Positions 1 through 8,725 of a stretch of 64,000 nucleotides of DNA are shown piece after piece; positions within the stretch are counted from its first letter, which is position 1; the number at the start of each line of letters is the position of its first letter. The stretch is from Flavipsychrobacter sp. GTDB taxonomy: Bacteria > Bacteroidota > Bacteroidia > Chitinophagales > Chitinophagaceae. The DNA is taken from the NCBI GenBank assembly GCA_016787265.1, contig JAEUVF010000017.1, positions 62,001-126,000 on the forward strand. Direction: 5' to 3'. A program made the position numbers and the translations under genes. Under the pieces are notes generated by a model. It was given only the letters and a program-made list of their open reading frames with translations, was not told the DNA's origin and ran no database searches.

Positions 1-965
1 GGATTGATGATCTGTGTAAAGAAAACGATATACGTGATGAATCCTGCGGCATCCAGTCCGGCTTTATTATTCAGGACCAGTTGTCCGCCAAACCAAAGGA
101 TCGCACACAATACCAGCACACCCAGGAACTCCGACATGGGAGAAGCCAGATCGCGGCGGAAATTCATGGTATTACGGATATGGTTCAGGTGTTTGTTGAT
201 GCTTCCAAATTTACCGGAGATCAGTTTCTCCGCATTGAAGGCTTTTAATACACGCATGCCTCCCAGGGTTTCATCCAGTACAGATAACAGCAATCCCTGT
301 TGTACCTGGGCCTGGTTGGATTGCTTTTTCAAGGTTCGGCTCACCCGACCGATCACAAAACCCATCACCGGTAATAATACTACCAGGAATAAGGACAATT
401 GCGGACTCAGGAAGATGAGCGAGCTGATAATCAGGATCAACGTAAGGGGTTCCTTCACCAGCACTTCCATTGCTCCGATAATACTCCATTCCACTTCGTT
501 GACATCATTGCTCATGCGGCTGATGATATCCCCTTTACGCTGTTCGGTAAAATAGCCGATGGGCAGACTCAGGATCTTGGAATAAAGTTCTCCGCGGAGT
601 TTGGTCATCACATGGTTGCGCATAGGCGTGAGCATGCGAAGTCCGAGGTAAAGAAAAAGGTTCTTGAAAAAGATGGAAACGATTACCGTAATACAGATGG
701 CAGCCAGGGCGGCAACCGGACCATTCTGATTAATCAGTTCGCTGAGCTGGTATTTCAGCTGGTCGAGTACCGAGGAGGCAGTCCATTCAAAAACCGGCTT
801 ATCGATCATGAGTTTTTCCAGTCCGAACAGCAATTGCAGGAAAGGTGCCAGCATTGCCAGGGAAACCAGGGAAAAAACGATGGAGAGCAGGTTGAACAGA
901 AAATAGAGCGCAATATTGGCTTTTTTTTCTGCGAGGTATTTAAATACGAGCGAAAATTTCTTCAT
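1..965 (-). CDS. ABC exporter (MsbA-like), N-terminal membrane half, truncated by window edge
   Basis: The frame is open from an ATG at 963-965 on the minus strand to the window edge, giving about 321 residues with no stop. The translation begins MKKFSLVFKYLAEKKANI and has several long hydrophobic segments separated by charged loops. It carries the typical coupling-helix region of type-1 exporters (ELYSKILSLPIGYFTEQRKG followed by DIISRMSNDVNEVE). This is the membrane domain of a half-size ABC exporter of the MsbA/lipid-A or multidrug class; the nucleotide-binding domain lies outside the window. It is divergent from rbfA. Substrate cannot be told from this half. A plus-strand reading of the same DNA is antisense noise. 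Confidence 0.85.
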   Translation of the reverse strand, partial: MKKFSLVFKYLAEKKANIALYFLFNLLSIVFSLVSLAMLAPFLQLLFGLEKLMIDKPVFEWTASSVLDQLKYQLSELINQNGPVAALAAICITVIVSIFFKNLFLYLGLRMLTPMRNHVMTKLRGELYSKILSLPIGYFTEQRKGDIISRMSNDVNEVEWSIIGAMEVLVKEPLTLILIISSLIFLSPQLSLFLVVLLPVMGFVIGRVSRTLKKQSNQAQVQQGLLLSVLDETLGGMRVLKAFNAEKLISGKFGSINKHLNHIRNTMNFRRDLASPMSEFLGVLVLCAILWFGGQLVLNNKAGLDAAGFITYIVFFTQIIN

Positions 966-1060
966 TCTACCAATTAACTAGAAACTGCAAACCTACGGCA
1001 ATTTAGGGTGGGGCAGCTCCCGAATTCTTTGTTTCTTTGCAGTAACCAAGCAAATACCCC

Positions 1061-1423
1061 ATGCAAAAGGAGACAAAACGACAGAAGCAGGTAGCAGGTG
1101 AAATTCAGGGGGTGCTGAACCAGGTGTTTCAGCACCTGGGCCTTACCATGATAGATGGCGGCATGGTATCTATTTCATCCGTTAAAATGACGCCAGACTT
1201 ACTGGAGGCACGTATTTATATCAGCCTTTTTAAAGTAGCCGATCCAAAGGCTGCGATGAAAAAACTGGAGGATCGTGCCTGGGAAATCAAAAAAGAACTG
1301 GCGGCCGCCATTAAAAACCAGGTTCGCCGGATCCCGGAACTTCAATTTTATCTTGATGATACGCTGGATTATGTATTCAAGATGGAAGAAGTATTTGAAA
1401 AAATAAAGAAAGAAGAAAAGTAA
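1061..1423 (+). CDS. rbfA: 30S ribosome-binding factor RbfA
   Basis: This 120-residue protein matches RbfA in length and pattern: a basic N-terminus (KRQKQVAGEIQGVLNQVF), the central VSISSVKMTPDLLEARIYIS segment and the conserved RRIPELQFYLDDTLDY motif near the C-terminus. RbfA is a KH-like factor that binds the 30S subunit and helps mature the 5' end of 16S rRNA, with a role in cold adaptation. The ATG at 1061 is the first of the frame. A TTTCTTTGCA element about 25 bases upstream resembles the local promoter pattern. The next gene starts 10 bases after the stop, so the two are probably co-transcribed. Confidence 0.95.
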   Translation: MQKETKRQKQVAGEIQGVLNQVFQHLGLTMIDGGMVSISSVKMTPDLLEARIYISLFKVADPKAAMKKLEDRAWEIKKELAAAIKNQVRRIPELQFYLDDTLDYVFKMEEVFEKIKKEEK

Positions 1424-1433
1424 ACCCGACTCC

Positions 1434-2654
1434 TTGAATTTTCTATTCGCCTGGCGCTATTTCAAATCAAAAAAATCCACCAATGCCATTAATATCATTG
1501 CCTGGGTAAGCGTTGTGGCAGTGGTAGTAGGTACTGCCTCTCTTATCGTGGTATTAAGTGTTTTCAATGGGTTTGAGGACCTGGTAAAATCGCTGTATGC
1601 CACTTTTTACACGGAATTAAAGATTGTGCCGGCAGAGGGCAAGCTTCTCAGGCTGACCCCGGAGCAGGAAGCTGCTATGGCACGCATTCCCGGTATCAAA
1701 GCCTGGTCGAAAGTGGTGGAGGAAAAAGCACTGGTCCAGAACGGAGAAGCGCAAACCATTGTTTATCTGAAAGGGGTAGACAGTCAGTATACGAAGGTTA
1801 CCACCATGGCCGACTATGTGAAAGTGGGTGAGTTTGACCTGGGTACAGCAGACCAGCCCCGGGCTATTCTGGGTGTTGGAGTGGAATCCGCACTTGGTTT
1901 GTGGAGCGACCGTGAACTATTGCCTGTTACCGCCTACCTGCCCAAACGTGGAGCTGGTATCAATGTTTCCGACCCGATGTCAGCGCTGATTGCAGAAAAC
2001 CTGCGTACGGCCGGTGCCTTCGCAGTGCAACAGGAATTTGATAATAAATATGTACTTACCAATCTTGATTTCATAAAGCGGCTGCTCAGCCTGGAGCCGG
2101 ATGAATTTGGGGGGGTGGAAATCGCATTAAAAGCAGGTACAAACGAAAACGAGATCACGCAAGCCCTGGAAAAATTGTTGGGTAAAAACTATACGGTTTT
2201 GAGCCGGTATCAGCAAAACCAGGGACTCTACAGTGTTATGCAGATGGAAAAATGGGTGATTTATATTTTACTCTCCCTGATCCTGGTAGTAGCGGCATTT
2301 ACTATGATTGGCTCCCTGACCATGCTGGTGCTGGAAAAACAGAAAGATATCCAGGTACTTAAAGCTATGGGTGCTTCATCAGGACGGATCCAGGGAATCT
2401 TTATCAGCGAAGGATTTTTACTCGCAGGTATTGGAGCCGGGGTAGGAATGCTGCTGGCTTTACTAATCTGCTGGGCACAACAAAAATTTGAATTAATAAA
2501 ACTGGAAGGTGGCAGCTTTGTCATCAACCATTACCCGGTGAAACTCATGTGGCCAGATTTCCTGCTGGTCTCCGCAACCGTTGTGCTGGTCGCCTTCCTG
2601 GCGTCCTGGTTACCAGCCCGAAAAGCGGCTGCCTCTACGATGGAGTTAGGTTAA
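1434..2654 (+). CDS. FtsX/LolC-E family ABC transporter permease
   Basis: A 406-residue integral membrane protein with an N-terminal membrane helix after a short WRYFKSKK stretch, a large periplasmic domain (about residues 45-270) and three C-terminal helices. The last block contains LVLEKQKDIQVLKAMGAS, the hallmark of FtsX-like permeases, and ends in SWLPARKAAASTMELG. This architecture fits LolC/LolE, which extract lipoproteins from the inner membrane, or a MacB-type exporter. No ATPase partner lies nearby. The only sensible start is TTG at 1434; no in-frame ATG lies close upstream. It overlaps the convergent transketolase gene by four bases at the stop codons. Confidence 0.85.
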   Translation: MNFLFAWRYFKSKKSTNAINIIAWVSVVAVVVGTASLIVVLSVFNGFEDLVKSLYATFYTELKIVPAEGKLLRLTPEQEAAMARIPGIKAWSKVVEEKALVQNGEAQTIVYLKGVDSQYTKVTTMADYVKVGEFDLGTADQPRAILGVGVESALGLWSDRELLPVTAYLPKRGAGINVSDPMSALIAENLRTAGAFAVQQEFDNKYVLTNLDFIKRLLSLEPDEFGGVEIALKAGTNENEITQALEKLLGKNYTVLSRYQQNQGLYSVMQMEKWVIYILLSLILVVAAFTMIGSLTMLVLEKQKDIQVLKAMGASSGRIQGIFISEGFLLAGIGAGVGMLLALLICWAQQKFELIKLEGGSFVINHYPVKLMWPDFLLVSATVVLVAFLASWLPARKAAASTMELG

Positions 2655-3487
2655 TAATCACCCAGTGTTTCCGGGAGCTGTGCTAATGCTTTTGCCAGTT
2701 GTTCATCATTGGGCGCGATGCCATGCCACTCGTGGCTGCCTTCCATGAAATCTACACCTGCTCCCATACCGGTTTTCATCAGAATAACGATGGGTTTTCC
2801 ATTGCCTGTTAGGGTTTTGGCTTTTTCCAGCATTGCTACCACTTCATCCACCTCATTTCCTTTATCAAGGATCAATACTTCCCAGCCAAAGGCTTCAAAT
2901 TTTTTATCCAGCTCCCCCAGGTCCATTACTTTTTTGGTGGAGCCATCTATCTGCTGACCATTCCAGTCGATGGTAGAAATCAGATTATCGACTTTATGGT
3001 GGGCTGCGAACATAGCTGCTTCCCAGTTTTGACCCTCATCCAGTTCGCCATCCCCGTGCAGGGAAAATACCAGGTAGGGGTCCTTATTGAGTTTTTTGGC
3101 AAGTGCCGCCCCGATAGCTACACTCATGCCCTGTCCCAGTGAACCACTGGCAATCCGGATTCCCGGAAGATGTTCGTGGGTAGCGGGATGGCCCTGCAGG
3201 CGGGTGTTCAGTTTGCGGAACGTGGAAAGTTCTTTGATATCAAAGTAACCGGCGCGGGCAAGGGTTGAATAGTAAACTGGTGAAATATGTCCGTTGGAGA
3301 GAAAGAACAAATCCTCCTTATGACCATCCATGTTGAAATCGGGATTGTGCTTCATGACCTTGAAATAGAGTGCGGTAAAATAGTCAGCACAACCCAGTGA
3401 GCCACCTGGGTGACCGCTGGAGGCCCCATGTACCATCCGAACAATATCTCTTCTGATCTGGGAAGCGATTTCCTGTAAACTGGCCAT
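2651..3487 (-). CDS. Transketolase, N-terminal (TPP-binding) subunit
   Basis: A 278-residue protein covering only the N-terminal third of a classical transketolase. It shows HGASSGHPGGSLGCADYFTA near the N-terminus and the thiamine-diphosphate motif GDGELDEGQNWEAAMFAAHH followed by the IDWNGQQIDG segment. In split transketolases this subunit pairs with a second polypeptide holding the pyrimidine-binding and C-terminal domains; that partner is not in this window. The ATG at 3485-3487 (MASLQEIASQIRR) is chosen over an upstream extension, because the extension lacks family character and spans a promoter-like element. The enzyme moves two-carbon units in the pentose phosphate pathway. Confidence 0.9.
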   Translation of the reverse strand: MASLQEIASQIRRDIVRMVHGASSGHPGGSLGCADYFTALYFKVMKHNPDFNMDGHKEDLFFLSNGHISPVYYSTLARAGYFDIKELSTFRKLNTRLQGHPATHEHLPGIRIASGSLGQGMSVAIGAALAKKLNKDPYLVFSLHGDGELDEGQNWEAAMFAAHHKVDNLISTIDWNGQQIDGSTKKVMDLGELDKKFEAFGWEVLILDKGNEVDEVVAMLEKAKTLTGNGKPIVILMKTGMGAGVDFMEGSHEWHGIAPNDEQLAKALAQLPETLGDY

Positions 3488-3504
3488 AATCCAAAATTGT
3501 GGAA

Positions 3505-3512
3505 CAAATCTA
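3505..3512 (-). promoter_or_regulatory. Putative -7 promoter element (TAnnTTTG) for the transketolase gene
   Basis: On the minus strand the sequence reads TAGATTTG, an exact match to the Bacteroidota -7 consensus TAnnTTTG. It lies 18-25 bases upstream of the chosen ATG at 3487. I see no clear TTTG -33 partner, so this is a moderate call based on one element. Confidence 0.4.
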
Positions 3513-3628
3513 ACTTTTTTGACCCGATCTTTACAGGAGGGTAAGACTAAACAGGGCTTTTTTTCGTTTATAAACCAGGGTACGATTTTTTTAACAGCAG
3601 ATTCTCTGCCAACCGGAAACAGCAGCAC

Positions 3629-4756
3629 ATGTTTGACGTCGTTCTATCATTAACCATCGCATTTACGATAACGTTTCTGGCTATACCTGTCATTATTCGG
3701 GTTGCTGCCATGAAAAAAATTTATGATATCCCCGATGAACGAAAAATTCATCAGGCAGCTATTCCCGCCCTGGGGGGATTGGGGATTTTTGCAGGATTTT
3801 TGTTTACTGTTTTGCTGATTGCCAATTTCCAGGAAAGTAAGAATCTGCAGTTTTACCTCGCTTCTTCAGTGGTGATTTTTTACATGGGATTGAAAGATGA
3901 CATTATCATTATTTCGCCGGTTAAAAAATTCATAGGACAGGTACTCGCTGCGTTTATCATTATTTATTACGGGGGACTTCAGATCTATAGTATGCAGGGG
4001 TTCCTGGGCGTGTACCAATTACCGGAATCATTCAGTTTGCTTTTTACCTATCTGACTGCGATCGTAGTGATGAACTCTTTCAACCTGATTGATGGGGTGG
4101 ACGGACTGGCGGGCAGTCTGGGTCTTTTATGCACCACCGTTTTCGGAACCTATTTTGTTTTGACCGGACATTTACCGGAAGCTGTACTGGCATTTTCTAT
4201 GACAGGTGCCCTGATGGCATTTCTGATTTTTAATTTTCAACCGGCAAGGATATTTATGGGTGATACCGGTTCATTATTGATCGGGCTTGTGAATGCTGTG
4301 CTGGTAGTTAAGTTTATTAATGTGGCCATGGAACCGGAACAGGCATTTTCGGTACAGGCTGCTCCGGCACTTGGGTTTGGAATACTGATGATACCTTTAA
4401 TGGATACCTTAAGGGTATTTGGAATCAGAATGCTGCATCGCCGGTCTCCCTTTTCTCCCGACCGGAATCATATTCACCACTTATTGCTGGATCTGGGTTT
4501 GTCGCACCGCTCTATTGCCATCACCCTTACTTCCGTCAATGCAACCGCCATAGCAATTGGATTTTTCTTCCAGGAATTGGGAACAACCCTGTTAATGGTC
4601 TTGTTTTTCGGGTTCTTTTTCTCCCTTATCGGATTGCTTTACCTGGTGAGAAAACGGAGACCGCAACTGTTTGTGGGTCCCAGCAATGAGATCCTGAAAC
4701 AATCCGGAGGTAAGCTGGTTCCTCTTTCGGAAAACCCAATGATGGAAAAGAAATAA
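3629..4756 (+). CDS. Undecaprenyl-phosphate sugar-1-phosphate transferase (WecA/TagO/MraY family)
   Basis: A 375-residue polytopic membrane protein with about ten hydrophobic segments. It shows the diagnostic motifs of the prenyl-phosphate phosphoglycosyltransferase family: DIPDERKIHQAAIPALGGLG near residue 33, NSFNLIDGVDGLAGSLG near 150, FMGDTGSLLIG near 210, and a histidine-rich FSPDRNHIHHLLLDLG loop near 280. The HIHH loop and absence of MraY-specific features favour WecA/TagO over MraY. It would transfer a sugar-1-phosphate (commonly GlcNAc-1-P) to undecaprenyl phosphate, starting O-antigen or other glycan synthesis at the inner membrane. Divergent from the transketolase gene; frr follows after 37 bases. 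Confidence 0.9.
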   Translation: MFDVVLSLTIAFTITFLAIPVIIRVAAMKKIYDIPDERKIHQAAIPALGGLGIFAGFLFTVLLIANFQESKNLQFYLASSVVIFYMGLKDDIIIISPVKKFIGQVLAAFIIIYYGGLQIYSMQGFLGVYQLPESFSLLFTYLTAIVVMNSFNLIDGVDGLAGSLGLLCTTVFGTYFVLTGHLPEAVLAFSMTGALMAFLIFNFQPARIFMGDTGSLLIGLVNAVLVVKFINVAMEPEQAFSVQAAPALGFGILMIPLMDTLRVFGIRMLHRRSPFSPDRNHIHHLLLDLGLSHRSIAITLTSVNATAIAIGFFFQELGTTLLMVLFFGFFFSLIGLLYLVRKRRPQLFVGPSNEILKQSGGKLVPLSENPMMEKK

Positions 4757-4767
4757 TTCCATTTCCT

Positions 4768-4775
4768 TAGTTTTG
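4768..4775 (+). promoter_or_regulatory. Putative -7 promoter element for frr
   Basis: TAGTTTTG matches TAnnTTTG exactly and sits 18 bases before the frr start codon, in the short gap after the WecA-like gene. It suggests frr can be transcribed on its own. Confidence 0.4.
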
Positions 4776-4793
4776 CCCGAATAATTTTAAAGC

Positions 4794-5357
4794 ATGACCG
4801 AAGAATTATCCATGATCCTGGACGATACCAGCGATTCCATGAAAAAAGCGATCAATCACCTGGAGTTGGAGCTTGTTAAGATCAGGGCAGGAAAGGCTAA
4901 TCCTCAGATGCTGGATGGCATTGTTGTGGACTATTATGGATCACCAACCCCGATTGGCCAGGTTGCCAATATAACGGCGGCGGATGCACGAACGCTGACT
5001 GTTCAGCCCTGGGAGAAAAATATGCTACAGCCCATTGAGCGGGCAATTATCAATTCCAATCTTGGAATCAATCCACAGAATGACGGTGTCCTGATCCGTA
5101 TGTTCCTGCCACCTCTCACAGAGGAGCGTCGTCGGGAACTGGTTAAAAAATGTAACGGGGAGGGGGAGCAATCCAAAGTGGCTATCCGCAGTATTCGCAG
5201 AGATGCCATTGAACAAATCAAAAAGCTTCAGAAAGACGGTCTGAGTGAGGATGCCGCAAAAGATGCAGAAAAAGAGGTGCAGGAACTGACCGACAAACAT
5301 ATTGCCCTGGTGGAAAAACACCTGGCGCAAAAAGAGAAAGAAATTATGGCGGTATAA
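4794..5357 (+). CDS. frr: Ribosome recycling factor
   Basis: The 187-residue translation matches RRF over its whole length: KAINHLELELVKIRAGKANP, the VDYYGSPTPIGQVANI segment, AIINSNLGINPQNDG, LPPLTEERRRELVKK and the C-terminal helix with KDGLSEDAAKDAEKEVQELT. RRF works with EF-G to split post-termination ribosomes. Length and motifs are standard and nothing is missing. It is convergent with the EamA gene, the two stop codons being one base apart, with no obvious terminator between them. Confidence 0.97.
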   Translation: MTEELSMILDDTSDSMKKAINHLELELVKIRAGKANPQMLDGIVVDYYGSPTPIGQVANITAADARTLTVQPWEKNMLQPIERAIINSNLGINPQNDGVLIRMFLPPLTEERRRELVKKCNGEGEQSKVAIRSIRRDAIEQIKKLQKDGLSEDAAKDAEKEVQELTDKHIALVEKHLAQKEKEIMAV

Positions 5358-5358
5358 G

Positions 5359-6234
5359 TTATTTATTCCGGTTCACCAGGTATACTCCGGCGAGTATAAT
5401 CAGCAGGCAGCCAACCTGCGCCAGGGTGATGGATTCTCCAAAAAGCAATCCCCACCCAATTGCGACAAATGGAATACCATAGGTAACCAGGGAAGCGAAT
5501 AAGGTTCCGGCCCTCTTCACCAGCATGTAAAAAATGATGGAGGCGAGGGCCGTTCCCATTACACCCAGTACTACAGCTGAAAAAGTTGACATCCACCAGG
5601 TTCCGCTATCCGGCTGGCTGTCCATTTCAAAATAGCCGGTCTTCCATAATACTATCAAAGAGGGCGGGATCAGGCAGGCGAAGGCAAAGGAAGCAATGCT
5701 TACTGAACCAATGCCAGTCAAATGCCGGGCAACCATATTTACATTAATACCATAACAAAGCGTGGCAGCAATTACAAGGGATGAATAGGACAGGTAACTT
5801 AAATCCAGTTTACCCCGAACGATGAACAGCAGGCAGAGTCCTGCAAAGCCAAGCAAAACGCCGGCAACTTTGGCAGCATTGATCTTCAATTGAAAAAACA
5901 GGGCCCCGATACTAATCGTAAACATAGGTGTCAGTGCATTCAGGATACCTGCAAGAGAACTGTCGATTTTAGTTTCGGCAATGCAAAAGAAAAAGGCCGG
6001 GAAAAAACTACCCAGAAATCCGGAAAGCACCACCAGTCCGATTTTTTCGCGAGGTATTTGACGAAAGGATTTCAGCGCCATAGGAAGAAGGATCAGGCCC
6101 CCACTCAGCATCCGGATGGCAGCTACCTGGTAAGCTGAAAGTGCTTCCATACCGGCTTTCATCAGAATGAAGGAGCTACCCCAGATCAGGGCAAGCCCTG
6201 CAAATAAGAACCAGTTCAGCAATTTGGGAGACAT
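5359..6234 (-). CDS. EamA/DMT-superfamily transporter (RhaT/YdcZ type)
   Basis: A 291-residue protein of ten predicted membrane helices arranged as two EamA repeats. The first helix carries the family signature NWFLFAGLALIWGSSFILMK and the end of the second repeat has PFVAIGWGLLFGESITLAQ. EamA proteins export metabolites such as amino acids, or import some sugars and nucleotides; substrate cannot be predicted here. The ATG at 6232-6234 is preferred because CAGGAG lies nine bases upstream of it; a longer TTG start at 6255 would place that Shine-Dalgarno sequence inside the gene. Confidence 0.88.
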   Translation of the reverse strand: MSPKLLNWFLFAGLALIWGSSFILMKAGMEALSAYQVAAIRMLSGGLILLPMALKSFRQIPREKIGLVVLSGFLGSFFPAFFFCIAETKIDSSLAGILNALTPMFTISIGALFFQLKINAAKVAGVLLGFAGLCLLFIVRGKLDLSYLSYSSLVIAATLCYGINVNMVARHLTGIGSVSIASFAFACLIPPSLIVLWKTGYFEMDSQPDSGTWWMSTFSAVVLGVMGTALASIIFYMLVKRAGTLFASLVTYGIPFVAIGWGLLFGESITLAQVGCLLIILAGVYLVNRNK

Positions 6235-6323
6235 CCGGCAAAACTCCTGATTCAATGGTATGTGGAAAAATATTTATCTTCTTTTTCCTACTGAATAAGG
6301 AGATATGAAGGAATGATTGGATA

Positions 6324-6342
6324 TTTAGATTCATAATCTAAA
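6324..6342. promoter_or_regulatory. Perfect inverted repeat upstream of mscL
   Basis: TTTAGATT and AATCTAAA are perfect complements separated by CAT, and lie 11 bases before the mscL ATG. The repeat is AT-rich and has no T-run. It could be an operator or a leader hairpin; no regulator is known to me for it. Confidence 0.4.
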
Positions 6343-6352
6343 ATCTTTTATT

Positions 6353-6763
6353 ATGGGATTTTTCTCCGACTTTAAAGCATTTGCCACCAAGGGCAACCTG
6401 GTGGACGTAGCCATCGGCTTCCTGATGGGTACTGCTTTTACGAAACTGGTTGGCTCTTTTACCGAAGGATTGATTGCTCCTATTCTGGGATTGATCACCG
6501 GCGGCAAAGATTTTTCCAAAATGGTTGTCACCATCAAAGAGGCGCAACTGGATGCCAATAATGCGGTGATCGCAGAGGCAATAACTTTTAAGTATGGAGC
6601 CTTTTTGACTGCCTTGCTTGATTTTTTGATTGTAGCACTGGTTTGTTACATTTTCATCAAAGCTATACTTCGCAGGCCACCTGTACCGGAAGCTCCTCCT
6701 GCCGGGCCAACACCAACAGAATCTTTGCTCATGGAAATCCGTGATGAGCTGAAGAAGAAATAA
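6353..6763 (+). CDS. mscL: Large-conductance mechanosensitive channel MscL
   Basis: The 136-residue protein is a typical MscL. An amphipathic N-terminal helix (MGFFSDFKAFATKGNLVDVA) leads into TM1 with GFLMGTAFTKLVGSFTEGLI, then a periplasmic loop, TM2 (GAFLTALLDFLIVALVCYIF) and a cytoplasmic proline-rich linker and helix (RRPPVPEAPPAGPTPTESLL). It forms a homopentameric pore in the inner membrane that opens on hypo-osmotic shock. It is a single-gene unit bounded by an inverted repeat upstream and a strong hairpin terminator just downstream. Confidence 0.96.
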   Translation: MGFFSDFKAFATKGNLVDVAIGFLMGTAFTKLVGSFTEGLIAPILGLITGGKDFSKMVVTIKEAQLDANNAVIAEAITFKYGAFLTALLDFLIVALVCYIFIKAILRRPPVPEAPPAGPTPTESLLMEIRDELKKK

Positions 6764-6787
6764 GGATTCTTCTATATATATTTGCAG

Positions 6788-6820
6788 GGGCATTTTGAGG
6801 TTTTCAAAATGCCCTTTTTT
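6788..6820 (+). terminator. Rho-independent terminator after mscL
   Basis: GGGCATTTTGA and TCAAAATGCCC form a perfect 11-bp stem around a 5-base loop (GGTTT), followed directly by six T. This is a canonical intrinsic terminator 24 bases after the mscL stop codon. Confidence 0.93.
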
Positions 6821-6846
6821 ATAAACAAATGAATGAGGAGATGACT

Positions 6847-7881
6847 ATGAAAAAAACCATTAACCTGTTTAGCGGACTGATGCTGCTGGCCGGGGTAGTA
6901 ACAGCCCAGGATGCTACAGTAAGCGGACTCAAAAAAGGTGCTGAAAGAGCCACTTATGATGATACCACCTATAAGTACAATGCAAAGGGCTGGCGCAAGG
7001 GCGGATTGTTTAACCTGAATCTGGCCCAGGGGAGCGCCCGTAACTGGGCAGCGGGTGCTGAACGTTCTTCTATTTCGGTGGCCGGTTATTCCACACTTTT
7101 TGCCAATAAGAAAAAGGGAAAGTTCTTCTGGGATAATACACTTGATCTCGGATATGCTGTACAACGTACCAGTTCAGTAGGAACCCGCAAAACGGATGAT
7201 AAAATTGATTTTTACAGCAAAGCCGGACAAAAAATCGATGATAAATGGGCGTTGGTAGGAGTATATAACCTACGTACCCAGATGACAGATGGATATGATT
7301 ATGATTACCTTTCAAAAGGAATTCGTCGCCGCGTTTCAGGACTCTTTGCTCCAGCCTATATGCTGGTATCTCCGGGTATTGAATGGAAGCCTACTTCTTA
7401 TTTCAGTGTGATGTTGTCACCGATATCCGCACGCTGGGTTATTGTTAGTAATGATCCGTATAGCTATTATTATGAAAACGGCCAGATTCCTTTACCGGAT
7501 GGAGGACAGGAAACCCCGCTGGCGGCACTTTATGGCGTAAATCCCAACAGAAAAGTGGCCATGGAAGCAGGTGCTTACCTGTCTGCCAGCTTTTTCAAGG
7601 AAGTGGTTAAGAATGTAACGTATAAATCCAGGTTGGATCTTTTCTCCAATTATGCCGGAAAGCGTGATCCGATTACGGATGCAAAAGTTGGCGCACAGCC
7701 CAAGAATATTGACGTCTTCTGGACCAACAGCATTGCGATGAAAGTGAATAAGTTCCTGAGTGTAACATATAATTTCGACCTGATATACGACGATGATGTA
7801 AAACAATTCGGGCCGAATGGTGATTCCCCAGGTACTCAGGTAAGATCACTGCTGGGGGTGGGTTTATCAGCAAAATTTTAA
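6847..7881 (+). CDS. DUF3078 family exported protein
   Basis: A 344-residue protein with a clear signal peptide (MKKTINLFSGLMLLAGVVTAQ) and a mature region rich in aromatic residues and alternating polar/hydrophobic strands, ending in the pattern VRSLLGVGLSAKF expected of an outer-membrane or periplasmic beta-rich protein. Motifs such as GWRKGGLFNLNLAQGSARNW and the repeated use of WDNTLDLGYA match DUF3078 proteins of Bacteroidota. Function is unknown. I prefer ATG 6847, which directly begins the signal peptide and is preceded by GAGGAGATGACT, over ATG 6829, which would add six residues. Confidence 0.8.
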   Translation: MKKTINLFSGLMLLAGVVTAQDATVSGLKKGAERATYDDTTYKYNAKGWRKGGLFNLNLAQGSARNWAAGAERSSISVAGYSTLFANKKKGKFFWDNTLDLGYAVQRTSSVGTRKTDDKIDFYSKAGQKIDDKWALVGVYNLRTQMTDGYDYDYLSKGIRRRVSGLFAPAYMLVSPGIEWKPTSYFSVMLSPISARWVIVSNDPYSYYYENGQIPLPDGGQETPLAALYGVNPNRKVAMEAGAYLSASFFKEVVKNVTYKSRLDLFSNYAGKRDPITDAKVGAQPKNIDVFWTNSIAMKVNKFLSVTYNFDLIYDDDVKQFGPNGDSPGTQVRSLLGVGLSAKF

Positions 7882-7898
7882 GTTTCGTATCTTTCGCG

Positions 7899-7929
7899 CT
7901 TCCCGGATTACCCGGGAAGCTTAATTTTT
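7899..7929 (+). terminator. Probable terminator after the DUF3078 gene
   Basis: GCTTCCCGG and CCGGGAAGC form a perfect 9-bp GC-rich stem around a 5-base loop, followed by TTAATTTTT. It lies 17 bases after the DUF3078 stop and 7 bases before the scpA start codon, so scpA probably has its own promoter or relies on partial read-through. Confidence 0.75.
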
Positions 7930-7936
7930 GTGAAGT

Positions 7937-8725
7937 ATGGCCGCGCAGCAACCCTCTTATCAGATTAAACTTCCGCAGTTTGAAGGTCCCTTCGATCTGT
8001 TGTTGTTCTTTATAGAGCGGGATGAACTGGATATCTACAACATTCCAATTACCCGGATCATTAATGATTTCCTTGATTTCATTCATGGACAGGAAAAACT
8101 CAATATTGAATTATCCAGTGAATTCATTCTGTTCGTATCTACCCTGATGCGGATCAAGGCTAAAATGTTACTGCCTCGAAAGGAGATGGATGCGCAGGGG
8201 AATGAGATCGATCCGCGCCAGGAATTAATTGATAAACTGCTGGAGTATAAAAAATACAAGCAGGCATCGGCTGAGCTGGCGGAGATGGAAGCTGTGCGTA
8301 TGCTTATGGTGAAGCGGGGGAATGCACACAAAGAATTGAGTCATATTGGTGAAGAAGCCAGTGAAGGATCAGAGATCCAGCAGATCACTTTATTCAAACT
8401 GATGAAGTCCTTTGAAAAAGTGATGCAGAAAGTGTATGACCGCAACAACAAACCGGTGCATACCGTGGTACAATACAACTATACCATGGAGAAAAGCCGG
8501 GAGAGTGTACTTGATATTTGTCGCACTAAAAAAACCATGAGTTTTGAAAAACTCTTCGAGGTTTGTGAGAACCGTATTCACGCCATTTTTACCTTTCTGA
8601 GTATGCTGGAACTGGTGCAGCAAAAATATATGCGGCTGATTGTTGGCGAAGGCCGTAATAATTTTATTGTGGAATGGAATGAGGAGAGGCAGGAAGAGGA
8701 GTTTGAGCTCCCCGCTTTTGATTAA
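7937..8725 (+). CDS. scpA: Segregation and condensation protein A
   Basis: The 262-residue translation starts with the ScpA signature LPQFEGPFDLLLFFIERDEL and continues with DIYNIPITRIINDFLDFI and LIDKLLEYKKYKQASAELAE; the C-terminal winged-helix part (SFEKLFEVCENRIHAIFTFL, then MLELVQQKYMRLIV) is intact. ScpA is the kleisin that bridges SMC heads and binds ScpB in the bacterial condensin complex. Neither scpB nor smc is in this window. It is convergent with the giant PKD gene, and the two stop codons overlap in a TTAA. Confidence 0.95.
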   Translation: MAAQQPSYQIKLPQFEGPFDLLLFFIERDELDIYNIPITRIINDFLDFIHGQEKLNIELSSEFILFVSTLMRIKAKMLLPRKEMDAQGNEIDPRQELIDKLLEYKKYKQASAELAEMEAVRMLMVKRGNAHKELSHIGEEASEGSEIQQITLFKLMKSFEKVMQKVYDRNNKPVHTVVQYNYTMEKSRESVLDICRTKKTMSFEKLFEVCENRIHAIFTFLSMLELVQQKYMRLIVGEGRNNFIVEWNEERQEEEFELPAFD

